Below are positions 25,059 through 34,941 of a DNA stretch of 64,000 nucleotides, one piece after another. Position numbers and translations under genes: made by a program. Within the stretch, counting starts at the first letter, position 1; each line of letters opens with the position of its first letter. The DNA lies in contig NZ_CP131039.1 of NCBI RefSeq assembly GCF_030657335.1, positions 1,178,001 to 1,242,000 on the forward strand, read 5' to 3'. The notes beneath the pieces are model-generated. The model saw only the letters and a list, made by a program, of their open reading frames with translations, ran no database searches and was not told the origin of the DNA. The DNA comes from Croceibacterium aestuarii. GTDB lineage: Bacteria > Pseudomonadota > Alphaproteobacteria > Sphingomonadales > Sphingomonadaceae.

Positions 25059-25835
25059 TCAGCGCCCCGGCAGCCGCAGCAGCGGCGCCGGGTCTACCGG
25101 CTTGCCGCCGCGGCGAATTTCGAAGTGGAATTCGGGCTGCGCGGCCTTGCCGCCCTGTCCGCCGATGCCGACCCGCTCCCCCGCCTTGACCGCGTCGCCC
25201 ACCGACACGGTGGTGCGGGCGAGTTCGCCGTAGTGGCTCTGCCAGCCATTGCCGTGGTCGATCACCACCAGCTTGCCCCAGCGGCTGGCGTCCGCGCCGA
25301 CGGAGAGGACGATGCCGCCGGCCGCGGCGCGGACCATGTCGCCGGTGCCGACCGCGAAATCGAGCCCGGCGTGCCCGCCGCCGTCGGGGCGGCGCTTCCA
25401 GCCGAGAATCACCTTCCCGTCATGCGGGCGATCGAACCAGGGCTCGGCAGGGGCCGCGGCAGGATTGCGCTTGGGCAGGACCGCCGGAACGATCAGCTTC
25501 TGGCCGAGCTTCACCGTCCCTATGGAATCGAGCCCATTGGCCAGCGCGATATCGCGCGCCGGCACGCCATAGCGCTCGGCGATCTCGCTCAGCGTGTCGC
25601 CTGCTTTGACGGTGTGGGTGCGCTGGCGCGGGATGATCAGCGTCTGCCCGATCTTCACCGGGTAGGGCGCGGCAATGCCGTTGGCCTCGGCGATCACGGT
25701 TTCGGGCACGCCGGCGCGGTTCGCGATGCCCTTGAGCGTTTCGCCCTCCTCGACCACGTGCTTCGTCTCGGTCGCGGGATCGCCCGCTGCGACCAGCAGC
25801 GTGGCCGCCGGCAGCAAGGCGATCCACCGGATCAT
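25059..25835 (-). CDS. nlpD: NlpD-like LysM/M23 (LytM) envelope protein
   Basis: A 258-residue exported protein. The short signal sequence (MIRWIALLPAATLLVAAG) is followed by two LysM peptidoglycan-binding domains (about 27-70 and 74-118) and a C-terminal M23/LytM domain (about 150-255). The metal-site motif GHAGLDF (HxxxD) is present. The usual HxH block reads PEFHFEIR, with the first His replaced by Glu, so endopeptidase activity is doubtful and an amidase-activator role like E. coli NlpD fits better. ATG 25835 overlaps the surE stop by 4 nt (ATGA). The serS-surE-nlpD order supports the name; pcm is absent. Confidence 0.85.
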   Translation of the reverse strand: MIRWIALLPAATLLVAAGDPATETKHVVEEGETLKGIANRAGVPETVIAEANGIAAPYPVKIGQTLIIPRQRTHTVKAGDTLSEIAERYGVPARDIALANGLDSIGTVKLGQKLIVPAVLPKRNPAAAPAEPWFDRPHDGKVILGWKRRPDGGGHAGLDFAVGTGDMVRAAAGGIVLSVGADASRWGKLVVIDHGNGWQSHYGELARTTVSVGDAVKAGERVGIGGQGGKAAQPEFHFEIRRGGKPVDPAPLLRLPGR

Positions 25836-26587
25836 TCGGCGTAGCTTTCGGCCAGCTGGCCGATAGAGGCATAGTGGGTCAGATCGACGTGAAGCGGCGT
25901 CACGGCGATGTATCCGTCGTCGACGGCCTCGAGGTCGGTGCCGTGGTCGAGCGTGTGCTCGACGTCGTCGAGCCCGAACCAGAAGTAGGGTCGACCGCGC
26001 GGATCGGTGCCCTCGACCAGCGAGCCGCGCGCGTAATCGTGAAAGCCCTGGCGGACGACGCGAATGCCGCGCACGTCGCTCGCTGCGACCGCCGGGAAGT
26101 TGACGTTGACCAGCGTGCGCCTGGCGAGCGGCATGTCGAGCAGCGGCTGCAGCACGTTCGCGGCCCACTTTTCCGCCGCGGCAAATCCGTGGCCACCGTC
26201 GCGCAAGGCCTGGCTCAATGCGACTGCCTTCATCCCGGCCAGCGCGCCTTCCATAGCCGCCGAGATGGTGCCCGAATAAGTCACGTCGTCGGCCAGATTC
26301 TCGCCATTGTTGATGCCCGAAATGATCAAGTCCGGGCGGCGATCGCTGAACAGCTTGCGCAGCGCCAGGTTGACCGCATCGGTCGGTGTGCCGGTGACGG
26401 CAAAACGCTTCGCGCCATGCTCCTGCAGGCGCACCGGCATGTGCAGCGTAAGCGAGTGCCCGGCGCCCGATTGCTCCTCCGCCGGGGCGCAGACCCAGAT
26501 GTCGTCGGACAGCTCGGCGGCGATCCGCTCCAGCAGTGCCAGGCCGGGGGCGTGGATGCCGTCGTCGTTGGTGAGGAGTATCCGCAT
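25832..26587 (-). CDS. surE: 5'/3'-nucleotidase SurE
   Basis: A 251-residue metal-dependent nucleotidase that removes phosphate from nucleoside monophosphates; also linked to stationary-phase survival. The hallmark N-terminus is ILLTNDDGIHAPGL (residues 3-16, DD metal ligands), then WVCAPAEEQSGAGHSLT, ISGINNGENLADDVTYSGTI with the metal-binding Asn, and VNVNFPA. Length is typical. It follows serS across a 112-bp gap that carries a palindromic repeat pair and overlaps the nlpD-like gene. Confidence 0.96.
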   Translation of the reverse strand: MRILLTNDDGIHAPGLALLERIAAELSDDIWVCAPAEEQSGAGHSLTLHMPVRLQEHGAKRFAVTGTPTDAVNLALRKLFSDRRPDLIISGINNGENLADDVTYSGTISAAMEGALAGMKAVALSQALRDGGHGFAAAEKWAANVLQPLLDMPLARRTLVNVNFPAVAASDVRGIRVVRQGFHDYARGSLVEGTDPRGRPYFWFGLDDVEHTLDHGTDLEAVDDGYIAVTPLHVDLTHYASIGQLAESYAE

Positions 26588-26599
26588 CTGTCCCTTATG

Positions 26600-26692
26600 G
26601 CGTCACCCTGAACTCGTTTCAGGGTCCATGTCTTGGCTCGCAAGGACCGTGCATGGGGCACGATGGATGCTGAAACAAGTTCAGCATGACGA
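26600..26692. repeat. REP/BIME-like pair of inverted palindromic repeats
   Basis: Two related about 30-bp palindromes sit head-to-head: 26600-26629 (stem 26606-26612 with 26618-26624) and 26663-26692 (stem 26669-26674 with 26680-26685). The reverse complement of the second matches the first except for paired changes in the stem (CC/GG versus TG/CA), which keep base pairing. They fill the serS-surE intergenic gap. The pattern looks like a REP doublet spread in sphingomonad genomes. Confidence 0.7.
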
Positions 26693-26699
26693 AACGAGA

Positions 26700-27980
26700 T
26701 TACGAGTCGGGGACGAGGCGATCAAGGCCGCCCACATACGGCATCAGGGCCTGGGGAACACGAACCGAGCCATCGGCTTCCTGATAGTTCTCCAGCACCG
26801 CGACGAGCGTCCGTCCGACCGCGAGGCCCGAGCCGTTGAGCGTGTGGACGAAACGCGTGCCCTTTTCGCCATCCGGCCGATAGCGGGCGTTCATTCGCCG
26901 CGCCTGGAACTCGCCGCACCAGCTCACACTGCTGATCTCGCGGTAGGCGCCCTGGCCGGGCAGCCAGACTTCGAGGTCGAAGGTCTTGCGTGCGCCGAAA
27001 CCCATGTCGCCGGTGCACAGCAGCATCTTGCGATAAGGCAGATCGAGCGCTTCGAGCACCAGTTCGGCCGAGCGGACCATGTGCTCGTGCTCGGCCTCGT
27101 GGTCCTCGTCGCGGCAGATAGCGACCAGTTCGACCTTGGAGAACTGGTGCTGGCGGATATAGCCGCGCGTGTCCTTGCCCGCCGCGCCGGCCTCGGAGCG
27201 GAAGCACGGGGTGAGGGCGGTGAGACGGATCGGTGTGGAAAGATCGTCGAGAATCTGCTCGCGCACCGAGTTGGTCAGGCTGACCTCGGCAGTGGGGATG
27301 AGCCAGCGGCCGTCGGTCGTCTTGAACAGATCCTCGGCGAACTTCGGCAGCTGCCCGGTGCCAAACATCCCCTCGTCGCGTACCAGCAGCGGCGGGATGC
27401 ATTCGGTATAGCCCCGCTCCCCGGTCTGCTGGTCGAGCATGAACTGGCCGAGCGCGCGTTCGAGCCGCGCCATCGGCCCGCGCAGGAAGGTGAAGCGCGC
27501 GCCGCTCATTTCCGCCGCGGTGTCGAACTCGAGCCCGAGCGGCGGGCCGAGGTCTGCGTGTTCCTTAGGATCAAAGTCGAAGTTACGTTGCTGGCCCCAG
27601 CGCGCCTCCTCGACGTTCTCGGTTTCGTCGGCACCTTGGGGCACGCTCGGATCGGGCAGGTTGGGCAAGCCGGCGAGCAGCGCGTCGAGTTCTTCGCCCA
27701 GCGCCTTGCCCTCGTCTTCGAGCGCGGGGAGGGTGTTCTTGAGCTCGCCGACCTCGAGCTTGAGCTCCTCGGCCAGCTCGACCTCGCCGCGGCCCATCGC
27801 CGCGCCGATCGCCTTGCTCGCCTCGTTGCGCCGGGCCTGCGCGTCCTGCACGCGGGTGGTCACGGCCCGGCGCCGCTCGTCCAGATCGAGAATGCGGGCA
27901 GCGGCAGGCTCGGCCCCGCGTGCGGCTAGGCCGGCGTCGAAGGCTTCTGGGTTTTCGCGAATGGCGCGCAGGTCGTGCAT
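26700..27980 (-). CDS. serS: Seryl-tRNA synthetase
   Basis: A 426-residue class II aminoacyl-tRNA synthetase that charges tRNA-Ser (and tRNA-Sec where present). The N-terminal tRNA-binding coiled coil (about 30-105) is followed by the catalytic core: [23 protein letters not shown] region, motif 2 [21 protein letters not shown] (about 270-290), [19 protein letters not shown] and motif 3 [17 protein letters not shown] near 385. Full length, with start [15 protein letters not shown] as in the family. First gene of serS-surE-nlpD. Confidence 0.97.
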   Translation of the reverse strand: MHDLRAIRENPEAFDAGLAARGAEPAAARILDLDERRRAVTTRVQDAQARRNEASKAIGAAMGRGEVELAEELKLEVGELKNTLPALEDEGKALGEELDALLAGLPNLPDPSVPQGADETENVEEARWGQQRNFDFDPKEHADLGPPLGLEFDTAAEMSGARFTFLRGPMARLERALGQFMLDQQTGERGYTECIPPLLVRDEGMFGTGQLPKFAEDLFKTTDGRWLIPTAEVSLTNSVREQILDDLSTPIRLTALTPCFRSEAGAAGKDTRGYIRQHQFSKVELVAICRDEDHEAEHEHMVRSAELVLEALDLPYRKMLLCTGDMGFGARKTFDLEVWLPGQGAYREISSVSWCGEFQARRMNARYRPDGEKGTRFVHTLNGSGLAVGRTLVAVLENYQEADGSVRVPQALMPYVGGLDRLVPDS

Positions 27981-28121
27981 GGCCGCGGCCTATCACGCAG
28001 GGCGAGGGGGTTGGCAAGGGGCGAAGGGCGCGTCAGGGAACCCGGTGCGGGGCCTGGGCGTCTGCTTAGCGATGCCGGCCGGCCCTGCGCACGGTTCGCG
28101 ACACTGCAGGAAAGGCCCCGT

Positions 28122-29381
28122 ATGACCAATCCTCCGCGGCGCACGCGCTTCATTGCTGGCCTGAACGCCGCCATGCGCATGGCTCGCCGCGCCGGTATCG
28201 CCGAACGCCCGGTGCTTGACCGCGAGCCGCTAATGCAGCGGGTCAGCGATGAAACCGGGCTCGCCGACTTCGGCGACGCCTGGTTCCACGAGCCTTACGA
28301 CCGCCTCGTCGCATCGCTGCATTCCGAGGCCCAGCTCAATGCCGCCGGCGAATGGGCCGCGATGAAACAGTTCGAGAAGATGCTGCGCGACCGGTTGTGG
28401 GCCGAGCAATGGTTCGCCCGCCACCCCGAGATCCTTGAGCGCCGCCTGCCGCACCCGGTGATCGTCGTCGGCCCGATGCGCTCGGGCACGACGCGCCTGC
28501 ACCGCCTGCTTTCGCGCGACCGGCGCTTCAACCACATGCGCAGCTTCGAGACGATCAGCCCCGTCCCGCGTCCGGACTTCGAACCGGGGATGCCCGATCC
28601 GCGCGTCAGCCTCGCACGGCGGATCATGGGGGTGGCGCGGCTGGCCAACCCGCGAACGCTGACCATTCACCCGACCGGGCCTATGCAGCCCGAAGAAGAG
28701 CTCGGTCTGCTGGTAAACAGCTTCTGGGGGATGAAGAACGAGGCGCAGTGGTTCGTGCCCGGCTATGGCCGCTGGTGCGAGCGGCACGACGCGACCGGGG
28801 CCTATCGCCAGATGGCGCGGCTCCTCAAGCTGGTCGGCTGGTCGCAGCAGGTCTCCAGCCTGCGGCCGTGGATTCTCAAGACCCCGCAGCACATGCTCGA
28901 CCTGCCGGCGCTGATGAAGGTCTTTCCCGATGCGCGGCTGATCTTCACCCACCGCGACCCGCTGGCGATCGTCGGCAGCGCCGCCTCGCTCGCCTGGAAC
29001 CAGACGATCATCTACTCGGATCACGCCGACCCGCGCCGCATCGGCGAGGAATGGCTGCGCAAGACCCGGCTGCAGATAGAGCGCATGCGCGCGGCGCGCG
29101 ATGCCATCCCGCGCCAGCGCATGATCGACGTGCACTTCGACGACATGGAGCGCGATTGGCGCGGCGAAATGGCGCGGGTCTACCGATTTCTCGGCCTCGA
29201 CATGGCGCGTGCGCTCCAGGGCATGGAACGCTACCAGCGGCAGACCCGCAAGCTGAAGCGCCGCCCCCACGTCTACAGCCTCGAGGCGTTCGGCCTGACC
29301 CCGGGCCGCGTACGCGAGGAACTGGGCGATTATGTGGAAACCTACGGCATCGCGCGCGAGGAGAGGCAGGCCGCGGGCTAA
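28122..29381 (+). CDS. Sulfotransferase family protein
   Basis: A 419-residue PAPS-dependent sulfotransferase-like protein. The 5'-phosphosulfate loop is VVGPMRSGTTRLHRLL (about 115-130) and the 3'-phosphate block is RLIFTHRDPLAIVGSAASL (about 270-288). WILKTPQHMLDLPALMKVFPDA just before it is typical of the sulfotransfer_3 group common in sphingomonads. The acceptor is unknown. ATG 28122 has AGGAAAGG upstream; longer in-frame starts would overlap the divergent serS promoter. A tRNA-Val on the opposite strand follows. Confidence 0.88.
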   Translation: MTNPPRRTRFIAGLNAAMRMARRAGIAERPVLDREPLMQRVSDETGLADFGDAWFHEPYDRLVASLHSEAQLNAAGEWAAMKQFEKMLRDRLWAEQWFARHPEILERRLPHPVIVVGPMRSGTTRLHRLLSRDRRFNHMRSFETISPVPRPDFEPGMPDPRVSLARRIMGVARLANPRTLTIHPTGPMQPEEELGLLVNSFWGMKNEAQWFVPGYGRWCERHDATGAYRQMARLLKLVGWSQQVSSLRPWILKTPQHMLDLPALMKVFPDARLIFTHRDPLAIVGSAASLAWNQTIIYSDHADPRRIGEEWLRKTRLQIERMRAARDAIPRQRMIDVHFDDMERDWRGEMARVYRFLGLDMARALQGMERYQRQTRKLKRRPHVYSLEAFGLTPGRVREELGDYVETYGIAREERQAAG

Positions 29382-29461
29382 CGTGCTTGCCGCCTCCCGC
29401 GCTATCGCTCGGGAAATGTCCGGCCGAAAACGTCTCCCGGACGTTTCGAGTCACGGAAACC

Positions 29462-29536
29462 TGGTGGGCGCGGCAGGGATTGAACCTGCGACCCCACCCG
29501 TGTGAAGGGTGTGCTCTACCACTGAGCTACGCGCCC
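29462..29536 (-). tRNA. tRNA-Val (anticodon CAC)
   Basis: A 75-nt cloverleaf including an encoded CCA end. The acceptor stem GGGCGCG pairs with CGCGCCC, the D arm contains AGCTCAGTGGTAGAGC, the anticodon stem CACCC/GGGTG encloses TTCACAC (anticodon CAC, reading GUG), and the T loop is GGTTCAATCCC. It is convergent with the sulfotransferase gene. Confidence 0.95.
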
Positions 29537-29601
29537 GCCTCCGAGGCCGAGGGCCCGGGCAGGGGCGCGCCTTTGCCACGCAGGCGCGCCGATGACAAGA
29601 C

Positions 29602-31509
29602 TCAGTCGAGCAGCAGCCTGGCGAGCAGCGAGCGCGCCTGTGCCGTCACCGCGCGGGGGCGTTCGTCGGCAGCAGCCACCGGGCATTCGAGGCAGCGCGC
29701 CTGCAGTCCGCGCATGCTCACCAGCGTGGCGAGGTCGCCGAACATCCGGCGGTCGAGCCCGGCCTGCTGGCCTGCGAGATACCCGAAGATGTCGCGCGGT
29801 AGGGCGGCTTGCGAGGTCCCGCCGCCTCTCATCAGGCCGGCGACGAAAGCGTCGAACGGGCTCGGCGGGGCCGAGAGGTAGCGCGCGTGCCATGCGCCGT
29901 CCTTGAGGCCGGCCTTCTTTGCCGCCCATTCGAGCGCCGTGTCGAGGTCGCCGAACTGGTCGACGAGACCCAGCTGGCGCGCCGTGCCGCCGTCCCAGAC
30001 CTGACCCTGGGCGATCTCGTCGACCCGCTCGGGGCTCAGCTTGCGCGACTTGGCGACCAGCGAGACGAAGCGGCCGTAGGAGAACTCGACGGTCGATTGC
30101 AGCATCGCCTCGGCCTCGGGCGTGAGACCGCCGAGAATGTCTGGCTGGCCGGAGAGCGGCGTGGTCTTCACCCCGTCGGTCGAGACGCCGTAGTCGGCGA
30201 GCAGGCCTTCGAACGATGGAACCACGCCAAACACGCCGATCGAACCGGTGATGGTTTCCGGCTCGGCAAAGATGCGGTCGGCGGGAGTCGAGACCCAATA
30301 TCCGCCGCTGGCTGCATAGGAGCCCATCGACACCGCGACCGGAATGCCTTTCGCCTTCTGGCGCAGGATCGCCCGGCGGATCGCTTCCGAACCGGTGATC
30401 GTCCCGCCGGGCGAATCGACCCGCACGACCAGAGCGGCGAGGTCGTCGTCGAGCGCATCGTCGAGCAACTTGGCGATACGCGCCGCGCCGGCTTCGCCCG
30501 GGCCGGCGTTGCCGTCGCTGATGTCGCCGGCAATGGTGATGACCCCGATTGGCTTGTTGCCGGTCAGCGACCGCATCCCGTCGCTGCCGTCCCCAATGTC
30601 GGCGAGCCACGTATCGTAATCGGTGTTGGCGAAGGCGCCGGGGCTGTCGTCCCATTCGTCCTTGCCGGCGACCTCGGCGACATGCGCGCCCCACTCCTCG
30701 CGCGTCCCGATCTTGTCGGCGAGGCCGGCGTCGAGCGCCGCTTTCGCCATGTCGCCGCCCGTCGCCTTGGCCCAGGCGACCATGTCGCCATCGAGGTAAC
30801 CGAGCCGGGCCTTGGGCCGCGCCTGCTTCACGTTCGCGAGCCATTCCTGCCACACCGAATCGATCACCGGCTGGATATTGCTCTTCGCTTCGGGCGACAT
30901 GTCGTTGCGAATGTAGGGTTCGACCGCGGCCTTATAGGTGCCGACGCGGAACACGTGCGCCTTGACGTCGAAGCGCTTGAGCAGGTCGCCGTAGTAGAGG
31001 TTGCTGCCACCCGGCCCGCGCACCGCGACCCCGCCCATCGGGTCGACCCAGACCTCGCTGGCGTGCGCCGCGAGCAGCATCGAATCGTCGGAATAGGCTA
31101 CGGCATAGGCGAAGATCGGCTTTTTCGCGGTGCGGAAGCGGTCCATCGCTTCGCCGATTTCCTGCATTTGCACGTGCCCGCCGCCGAGAAAGGTGGTCAG
31201 GTCGAGCGCAATGGCTTTGATCCGCTTGTCCTTGGCCGCCTCGTCGATGGCCCGGATCACGTCGCGAGCGGCGAATTGCCGGTCGGGGAGCGCGCTGCTC
31301 AGCAGGCTTTCGAACGGCGGCACGTTCTGGACTTCCTCGACCACCGATCCGCTGAGGTCGAGCAGCAACGCGCCGTCGCGCACCGCCGCGGGGCTCGGGC
31401 GATTGCTCAGCACCGCGAAGAGGGCCCAGAAGAACAGCAGCAGGAAAACGAGGCTGAGCCCGTCCTTGATGGCGACGAGCAGATGCCAGACCTTGCGCGC
31501 GAAACTCAT
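29602..31509 (-). CDS. sppA: Signal peptide peptidase SppA, 67K type
   Basis: A 635-residue inner-membrane serine protease that degrades cleaved signal peptides. An N-terminal membrane anchor (GLSLVFLLLFFWALFAVLS) is followed by two tandem peptidase S49 domains, the E. coli SppA layout. The general-base Lys is in VGTYKAAVEPYIRNDMSPEAK (about 200) and the nucleophile Ser is in VSMGSYAASGGYW (about 400). ATG 31509 follows GAGG at 8-nt spacing and starts at MSFARKVWHLLV; upstream in-frame codons run into the divergent pyrB promoter. Divergent from pyrB. Confidence 0.95.
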   Translation of the reverse strand: MSFARKVWHLLVAIKDGLSLVFLLLFFWALFAVLSNRPSPAAVRDGALLLDLSGSVVEEVQNVPPFESLLSSALPDRQFAARDVIRAIDEAAKDKRIKAIALDLTTFLGGGHVQMQEIGEAMDRFRTAKKPIFAYAVAYSDDSMLLAAHASEVWVDPMGGVAVRGPGGSNLYYGDLLKRFDVKAHVFRVGTYKAAVEPYIRNDMSPEAKSNIQPVIDSVWQEWLANVKQARPKARLGYLDGDMVAWAKATGGDMAKAALDAGLADKIGTREEWGAHVAEVAGKDEWDDSPGAFANTDYDTWLADIGDGSDGMRSLTGNKPIGVITIAGDISDGNAGPGEAGAARIAKLLDDALDDDLAALVVRVDSPGGTITGSEAIRRAILRQKAKGIPVAVSMGSYAASGGYWVSTPADRIFAEPETITGSIGVFGVVPSFEGLLADYGVSTDGVKTTPLSGQPDILGGLTPEAEAMLQSTVEFSYGRFVSLVAKSRKLSPERVDEIAQGQVWDGGTARQLGLVDQFGDLDTALEWAAKKAGLKDGAWHARYLSAPPSPFDAFVAGLMRGGGTSQAALPRDIFGYLAGQQAGLDRRMFGDLATLVSMRGLQARCLECPVAAADERPRAVTAQARSLLARLLLD

Positions 31510-31648
31510 GGGGAAACCTCGAAATTCCTGTTCGGGGTCTCTTAGGGGTCTGGCGGGCGCGGTGCTACCCGAATCGGCCTGAGCCGCAATCCCGGCTCGA
31601 CAAGAGACATTGCCAGCGGCGAGCGCTAGCCTTATGGGCTCGGCTTTA

Positions 31649-32686
31649 ATGACATCGTCGGACGACACTTCACACGCGGGCCGCTATCCGGCCGGCGGGC
31701 GGGCCTTCCCGCACCGCCATCTGCTCGGCATCGGGCACCTTGAAACGCACGAGATCCTCTACCTGCTCGACGAAGCCGAGCAGTGGGTGCGATTGAACCG
31801 TCTCCCGCAAAAGCACTCGGACCGGCTCGCCGGCCTCACGATCATCAACGCCTTCTTCGAAAACTCGACCCGCACGCTGCTCAGTTTCGAAATCGCCGGC
31901 AAGCGGCTCGGCGCCGACGTCGTCAACATGCACGCCGCGCAGTCGAGCGTGAAGAAGGGCGAGACGCTGATCGATACTGCGGTGACGCTCAACGCCATGC
32001 GCGCCGATGCCATCGTCATCCGCCATGGCTCGAGCGGCGCGGTGGCGCTGATCGCCGAGCGGGTCGGCTGTCCGGTGCTCAACGCCGGCGACGGCCAGCA
32101 CGAACACCCGACGCAGGCGCTGCTCGATGCGCTCGCGCTGCGCCACAAGCTGGCCGAGCAGGGCCGGCCGAGCAGCGACGGGATGATGAACGGCCTCGTC
32201 GTGACGATCTGCGGCGACGTCCTGCACAGCCGCGTAGCGCGCTCCAACATCCTGTGCCTGCAGGCGCTGGGCGCGAAGGTTCGCGCCTGCGCCCCGCCGG
32301 CGCTGATGCCTGCGGGGATCGAGGCGATGGGTGCCGAACCGTTCCACGATTTCGAGGCGGCGCTCAGCGGGGCCGACGTGGTGATGATGCTGCGGCTGCA
32401 GAACGAGCGGATGAGCGGCCAATTCATTCCGAGCCCACGCGAATATCGCCACCTCTACGGGCTGACGCTCGAGAGACTTCGGCGCTGCGCTCCGGAAGCC
32501 ATCGTCATGCACCCCGGACCGATGAATCGCGGGGTCGAGATCGACAGCGACGTGGCCGAACTCGCCGGACAGTCGATCATCACCGACCAGGTCGAGATGG
32601 GCGTCGCCATCCGCATGGCCTGCCTCGACGTGTTGACCCGGCGCGAACGCGGCGTGCCCGGCTGGGGCGAGGGGGCGTGGGTATGA
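31649..32686 (+). CDS. pyrB: Aspartate carbamoyltransferase catalytic subunit
   Basis: A 345-residue enzyme that makes carbamoyl-aspartate in pyrimidine synthesis. The carbamoyl-phosphate motif [20 protein letters not shown], the block [21 protein letters not shown] and [12 protein letters not shown] are all present. The N-terminus ([23 protein letters not shown]) is the class with an extended start, as in proteins that pair with a pseudo-dihydroorotase. ATG 31649 is chosen; ATG 31634 is possible. The stop overlaps the pyrC' start by 4 nt, so the two are coupled. Confidence 0.95.
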   Translation: MTSSDDTSHAGRYPAGGRAFPHRHLLGIGHLETHEILYLLDEAEQWVRLNRLPQKHSDRLAGLTIINAFFENSTRTLLSFEIAGKRLGADVVNMHAAQSSVKKGETLIDTAVTLNAMRADAIVIRHGSSGAVALIAERVGCPVLNAGDGQHEHPTQALLDALALRHKLAEQGRPSSDGMMNGLVVTICGDVLHSRVARSNILCLQALGAKVRACAPPALMPAGIEAMGAEPFHDFEAALSGADVVMMLRLQNERMSGQFIPSPREYRHLYGLTLERLRRCAPEAIVMHPGPMNRGVEIDSDVAELAGQSIITDQVEMGVAIRMACLDVLTRRERGVPGWGEGAWV

Positions 32687-33915
32687 AGCAGACGCGCCCG
32701 CTGACGATTACCGGCGGCAGGCTGGTGCTTCCCGGCGGCGTCGCTCCCGGCGCGATCCGTTGTGTCGACGGAGCGATCGCCGCTGTTGGCGACCTCGCCC
32801 CCGAGGACGGCGACGAAATCGTCGATGCGCGCGGATTGTTGGTTGCCCCGGCGCTGGTCGATTTCGGGGTCTTCGCGATCGACAAGCCGGCGTTCCACTT
32901 CGGCGGCATCGCCCGCGCGGCGCTGATGCCCGACCGTTCGCCGCCGCTCGACCGGCCCTCGGCCGTGCGCTTCGCGGCGCAGAGCGGCAAGCCCGACTTG
33001 TGGGTCCACCCGCTCGCCGCTGCCACCGTCGGCCTCGAGGGCACGCACCTCGCCGAACTGGCGCTGATGCGCGATGCCGGGGCGAAGGCGGTGGCGACCG
33101 GGCGCAACTGGATCGCCGACAGCGGCACCATGCTGCGCCTGCTGCAATATGCCGCGATGCTCGACTTGGTGGTCGTGAGCCATGTCGAGGACGGCGGGCT
33201 GACCGGCAATGCGGCGACGACGGCAGGAGAAATGGCCAGCCGGCTCGGACTGCCGAGCGCGCCGGCCGAGGCCGAAGCGCTCGCCGCGGCGCGCGACATC
33301 GCGCTGGCCGAGATGAGCGGTGCACGGCTGCACTTGCGGCAGGTGACCACCGCCGCGGCGCTCGAGTTGGTGCGCGCGGCCAAGGCGCGCGGCGTCGCGG
33401 TGACCGCCGGCGTGACCCCGGCGCACTTCATGCTTTCCGACCTCGCGCTGCAGGACTTCCGCACGTTCGCCCGCCTTTCGCCGCCGCTGCGCTGCGAAGC
33501 CGACAGGCAGGCGGTGGTCGCGGCCATCGCCGAGGGCACGATCGACGTCATCGCCAGCGGTCACGATCCGCGCGGGCCCGAAGACAAGCGCTTGCCTTTC
33601 GCCGATGCCGAGCCGGGCATGGCCGGGGCCGAGAGCCTGCTGCCCTTGACCCTCACGCTGGTGCGCGACGGGGTTATCTCGATGGAGCGCGCCTTCGATC
33701 TGCTGGCGGGCGAGCCTGCTCGCCTGCTCGGGGTTGCGGCGGGCGAACTGAAGGCGGACTGCGAGGCCGACCTGGCGCTGATGGATCCCGAACGCCCCTG
33801 GATACTCGATTCGGCGATGATGGAAGCGACCGCCGGCAATACCCCGTTCGACAAGCAGCCGGTTCAGGGCCGCGCCACCGCATTGTGGAAGGGCGGGGTG
33901 AGGATCGACGATTGA
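32683..33915 (+). CDS. pyrC: Dihydroorotase homolog PyrC', probably non-catalytic
   Basis: A 410-residue amidohydrolase-fold protein of the dihydroorotase class. The family's first metal site HxH (usually in a DxHxHxRxPG context) is replaced by [16 protein letters not shown]. The distal TDHAPH block reads [11 protein letters not shown], so the catalytic Asp is lost. [11 protein letters not shown] and the C-terminal [13 protein letters not shown] block remain. This matches PyrC' proteins (e.g. Pseudomonas) that serve as structural partners of aspartate carbamoyltransferase. It overlaps pyrB (ATGA). A true dihydroorotase is expected elsewhere; none is in this window. Confidence 0.85.
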   Translation: MKQTRPLTITGGRLVLPGGVAPGAIRCVDGAIAAVGDLAPEDGDEIVDARGLLVAPALVDFGVFAIDKPAFHFGGIARAALMPDRSPPLDRPSAVRFAAQSGKPDLWVHPLAAATVGLEGTHLAELALMRDAGAKAVATGRNWIADSGTMLRLLQYAAMLDLVVVSHVEDGGLTGNAATTAGEMASRLGLPSAPAEAEALAAARDIALAEMSGARLHLRQVTTAAALELVRAAKARGVAVTAGVTPAHFMLSDLALQDFRTFARLSPPLRCEADRQAVVAAIAEGTIDVIASGHDPRGPEDKRLPFADAEPGMAGAESLLPLTLTLVRDGVISMERAFDLLAGEPARLLGVAAGELKADCEADLALMDPERPWILDSAMMEATAGNTPFDKQPVQGRATALWKGGVRIDD

Positions 33916-33917
33916 GC

Positions 33918-34670
33918 ATGGCTAGCGGCAAGACCGCCCTGATAACCGGTGCCGCCTCGGGCATCGGCGCGGCCTGCGCGCAGGCCCTGGCGGAACGCGG
34001 TGCAACTCGGCTCGTGCTGGTCGACCGCGACGAGGCCGCCCTGCGCGCGCTCGAGCTGGCGACCGAGGATGTGCTTCACGTCACCGGCGACGTCGCCGAT
34101 CCCGCGCTGTGGGAAGAAGTCGAGGCGCTGGCCGGTCCGCTCGACCACGCCGTGCTCAACGCCGGAATCGGGCTCGGCGGGCCGATTGCGGAACTCTCGT
34201 TCGAGACATGGCGCGCGCTGATGGCAGTCAATCTCGACGGCATGTTCCTCTCGCTGCGCACGGCGATGCGGCTGGCCAACGACAACGCCGCCCTCGTGCT
34301 CACCGCCTCGGCCGCCGGGATCAAGCCCGAGGCCGGAAATGCCGCCTACGCGGCCTCGAAAGCGGCGGTGATCCAGCTCGCCAAGGTGGCGGCCAAGGAA
34401 GGTGCGTCCCGCGGCATTCGCGTCAACGCCATCGCCCCGGGCGGCGTCGATACTCCGATCTGGGACGCGATGCCGTTCTTCGCCGGACTGGTCGAGCAGC
34501 ACGGCGGCGACCGCGCCGCGGCCATCGCCGCGATGGGCAAGGGCAGCGCGCCGCTCGGACGCTTCGCCACCGCCGAAGAAATCGCCGCCCAGGTCGCTTT
34601 CCTGCTGTCCGACGAAGCAGCGACGATCACCGGCACGGTACTGGTCAGCGACGGCGGCTATTCGCTCTAG
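33918..34670 (+). CDS. Short-chain dehydrogenase/reductase
   Basis: A 250-residue classical SDR. Cofactor motif TGAASGIG (10-17), NAG (about 80), catalytic Ser in TASAAGIKPE, YAASK (Tyr-x-x-x-Lys, about 147-151) and the C-terminal TGTVLVSDGGYSL are intact. VLVDRDEAAL after strand 2 has an acidic residue, which suggests NAD(H) preference. The substrate is unknown. It begins 2 bp after the pyrC' stop, so it is co-transcribed with the pyrimidine genes; the functional link is unclear. Confidence 0.9.
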   Translation: MASGKTALITGAASGIGAACAQALAERGATRLVLVDRDEAALRALELATEDVLHVTGDVADPALWEEVEALAGPLDHAVLNAGIGLGGPIAELSFETWRALMAVNLDGMFLSLRTAMRLANDNAALVLTASAAGIKPEAGNAAYAASKAAVIQLAKVAAKEGASRGIRVNAIAPGGVDTPIWDAMPFFAGLVEQHGGDRAAAIAAMGKGSAPLGRFATAEEIAAQVAFLLSDEAATITGTVLVSDGGYSL

Positions 34671-34941
34671 GAACCTACCGGGCGACGTTCGCTGCAAGGT
34701 TACTCTTGTTACACCTGTAAACCTGCAACCTGACGGTTAACCGACTGAAATATCGCCTAATCCACCCACAATAACAGGGTTACGAAGCCCCGCTCCGCTA
34801 TGGAAAACGCATGGGGTCGGCGCCGCAAGGGGAAGCGGACGATTCGAATGAGCGGCCAAGCGATGTTCCACGTCCGGGCCGTGTAGGACAGCGAAATATT
34901 GGCACCAGAAGATGCCCGCAGCCCGCCCCCAACACTGCAAA
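34671..34941. other. Intergenic gap between SDR and SPOR genes
   Basis: About 270 bp without a convincing gene; the two neighbours converge. It contains a GGTTAAC half-site-like word near 34735 and some short inverted words, but no RNA gene or repeat that I can name. The terminator of the minus-strand SPOR gene follows at its right end. Confidence 0.5.

Noticed and set aside
31783-32682. N-terminal extension of the pyrC' frame inside pyrB
   Set aside because: It is out of frame with pyrB and Arg-rich; the coupled ATG at 32683 begins the amidohydrolase fold.
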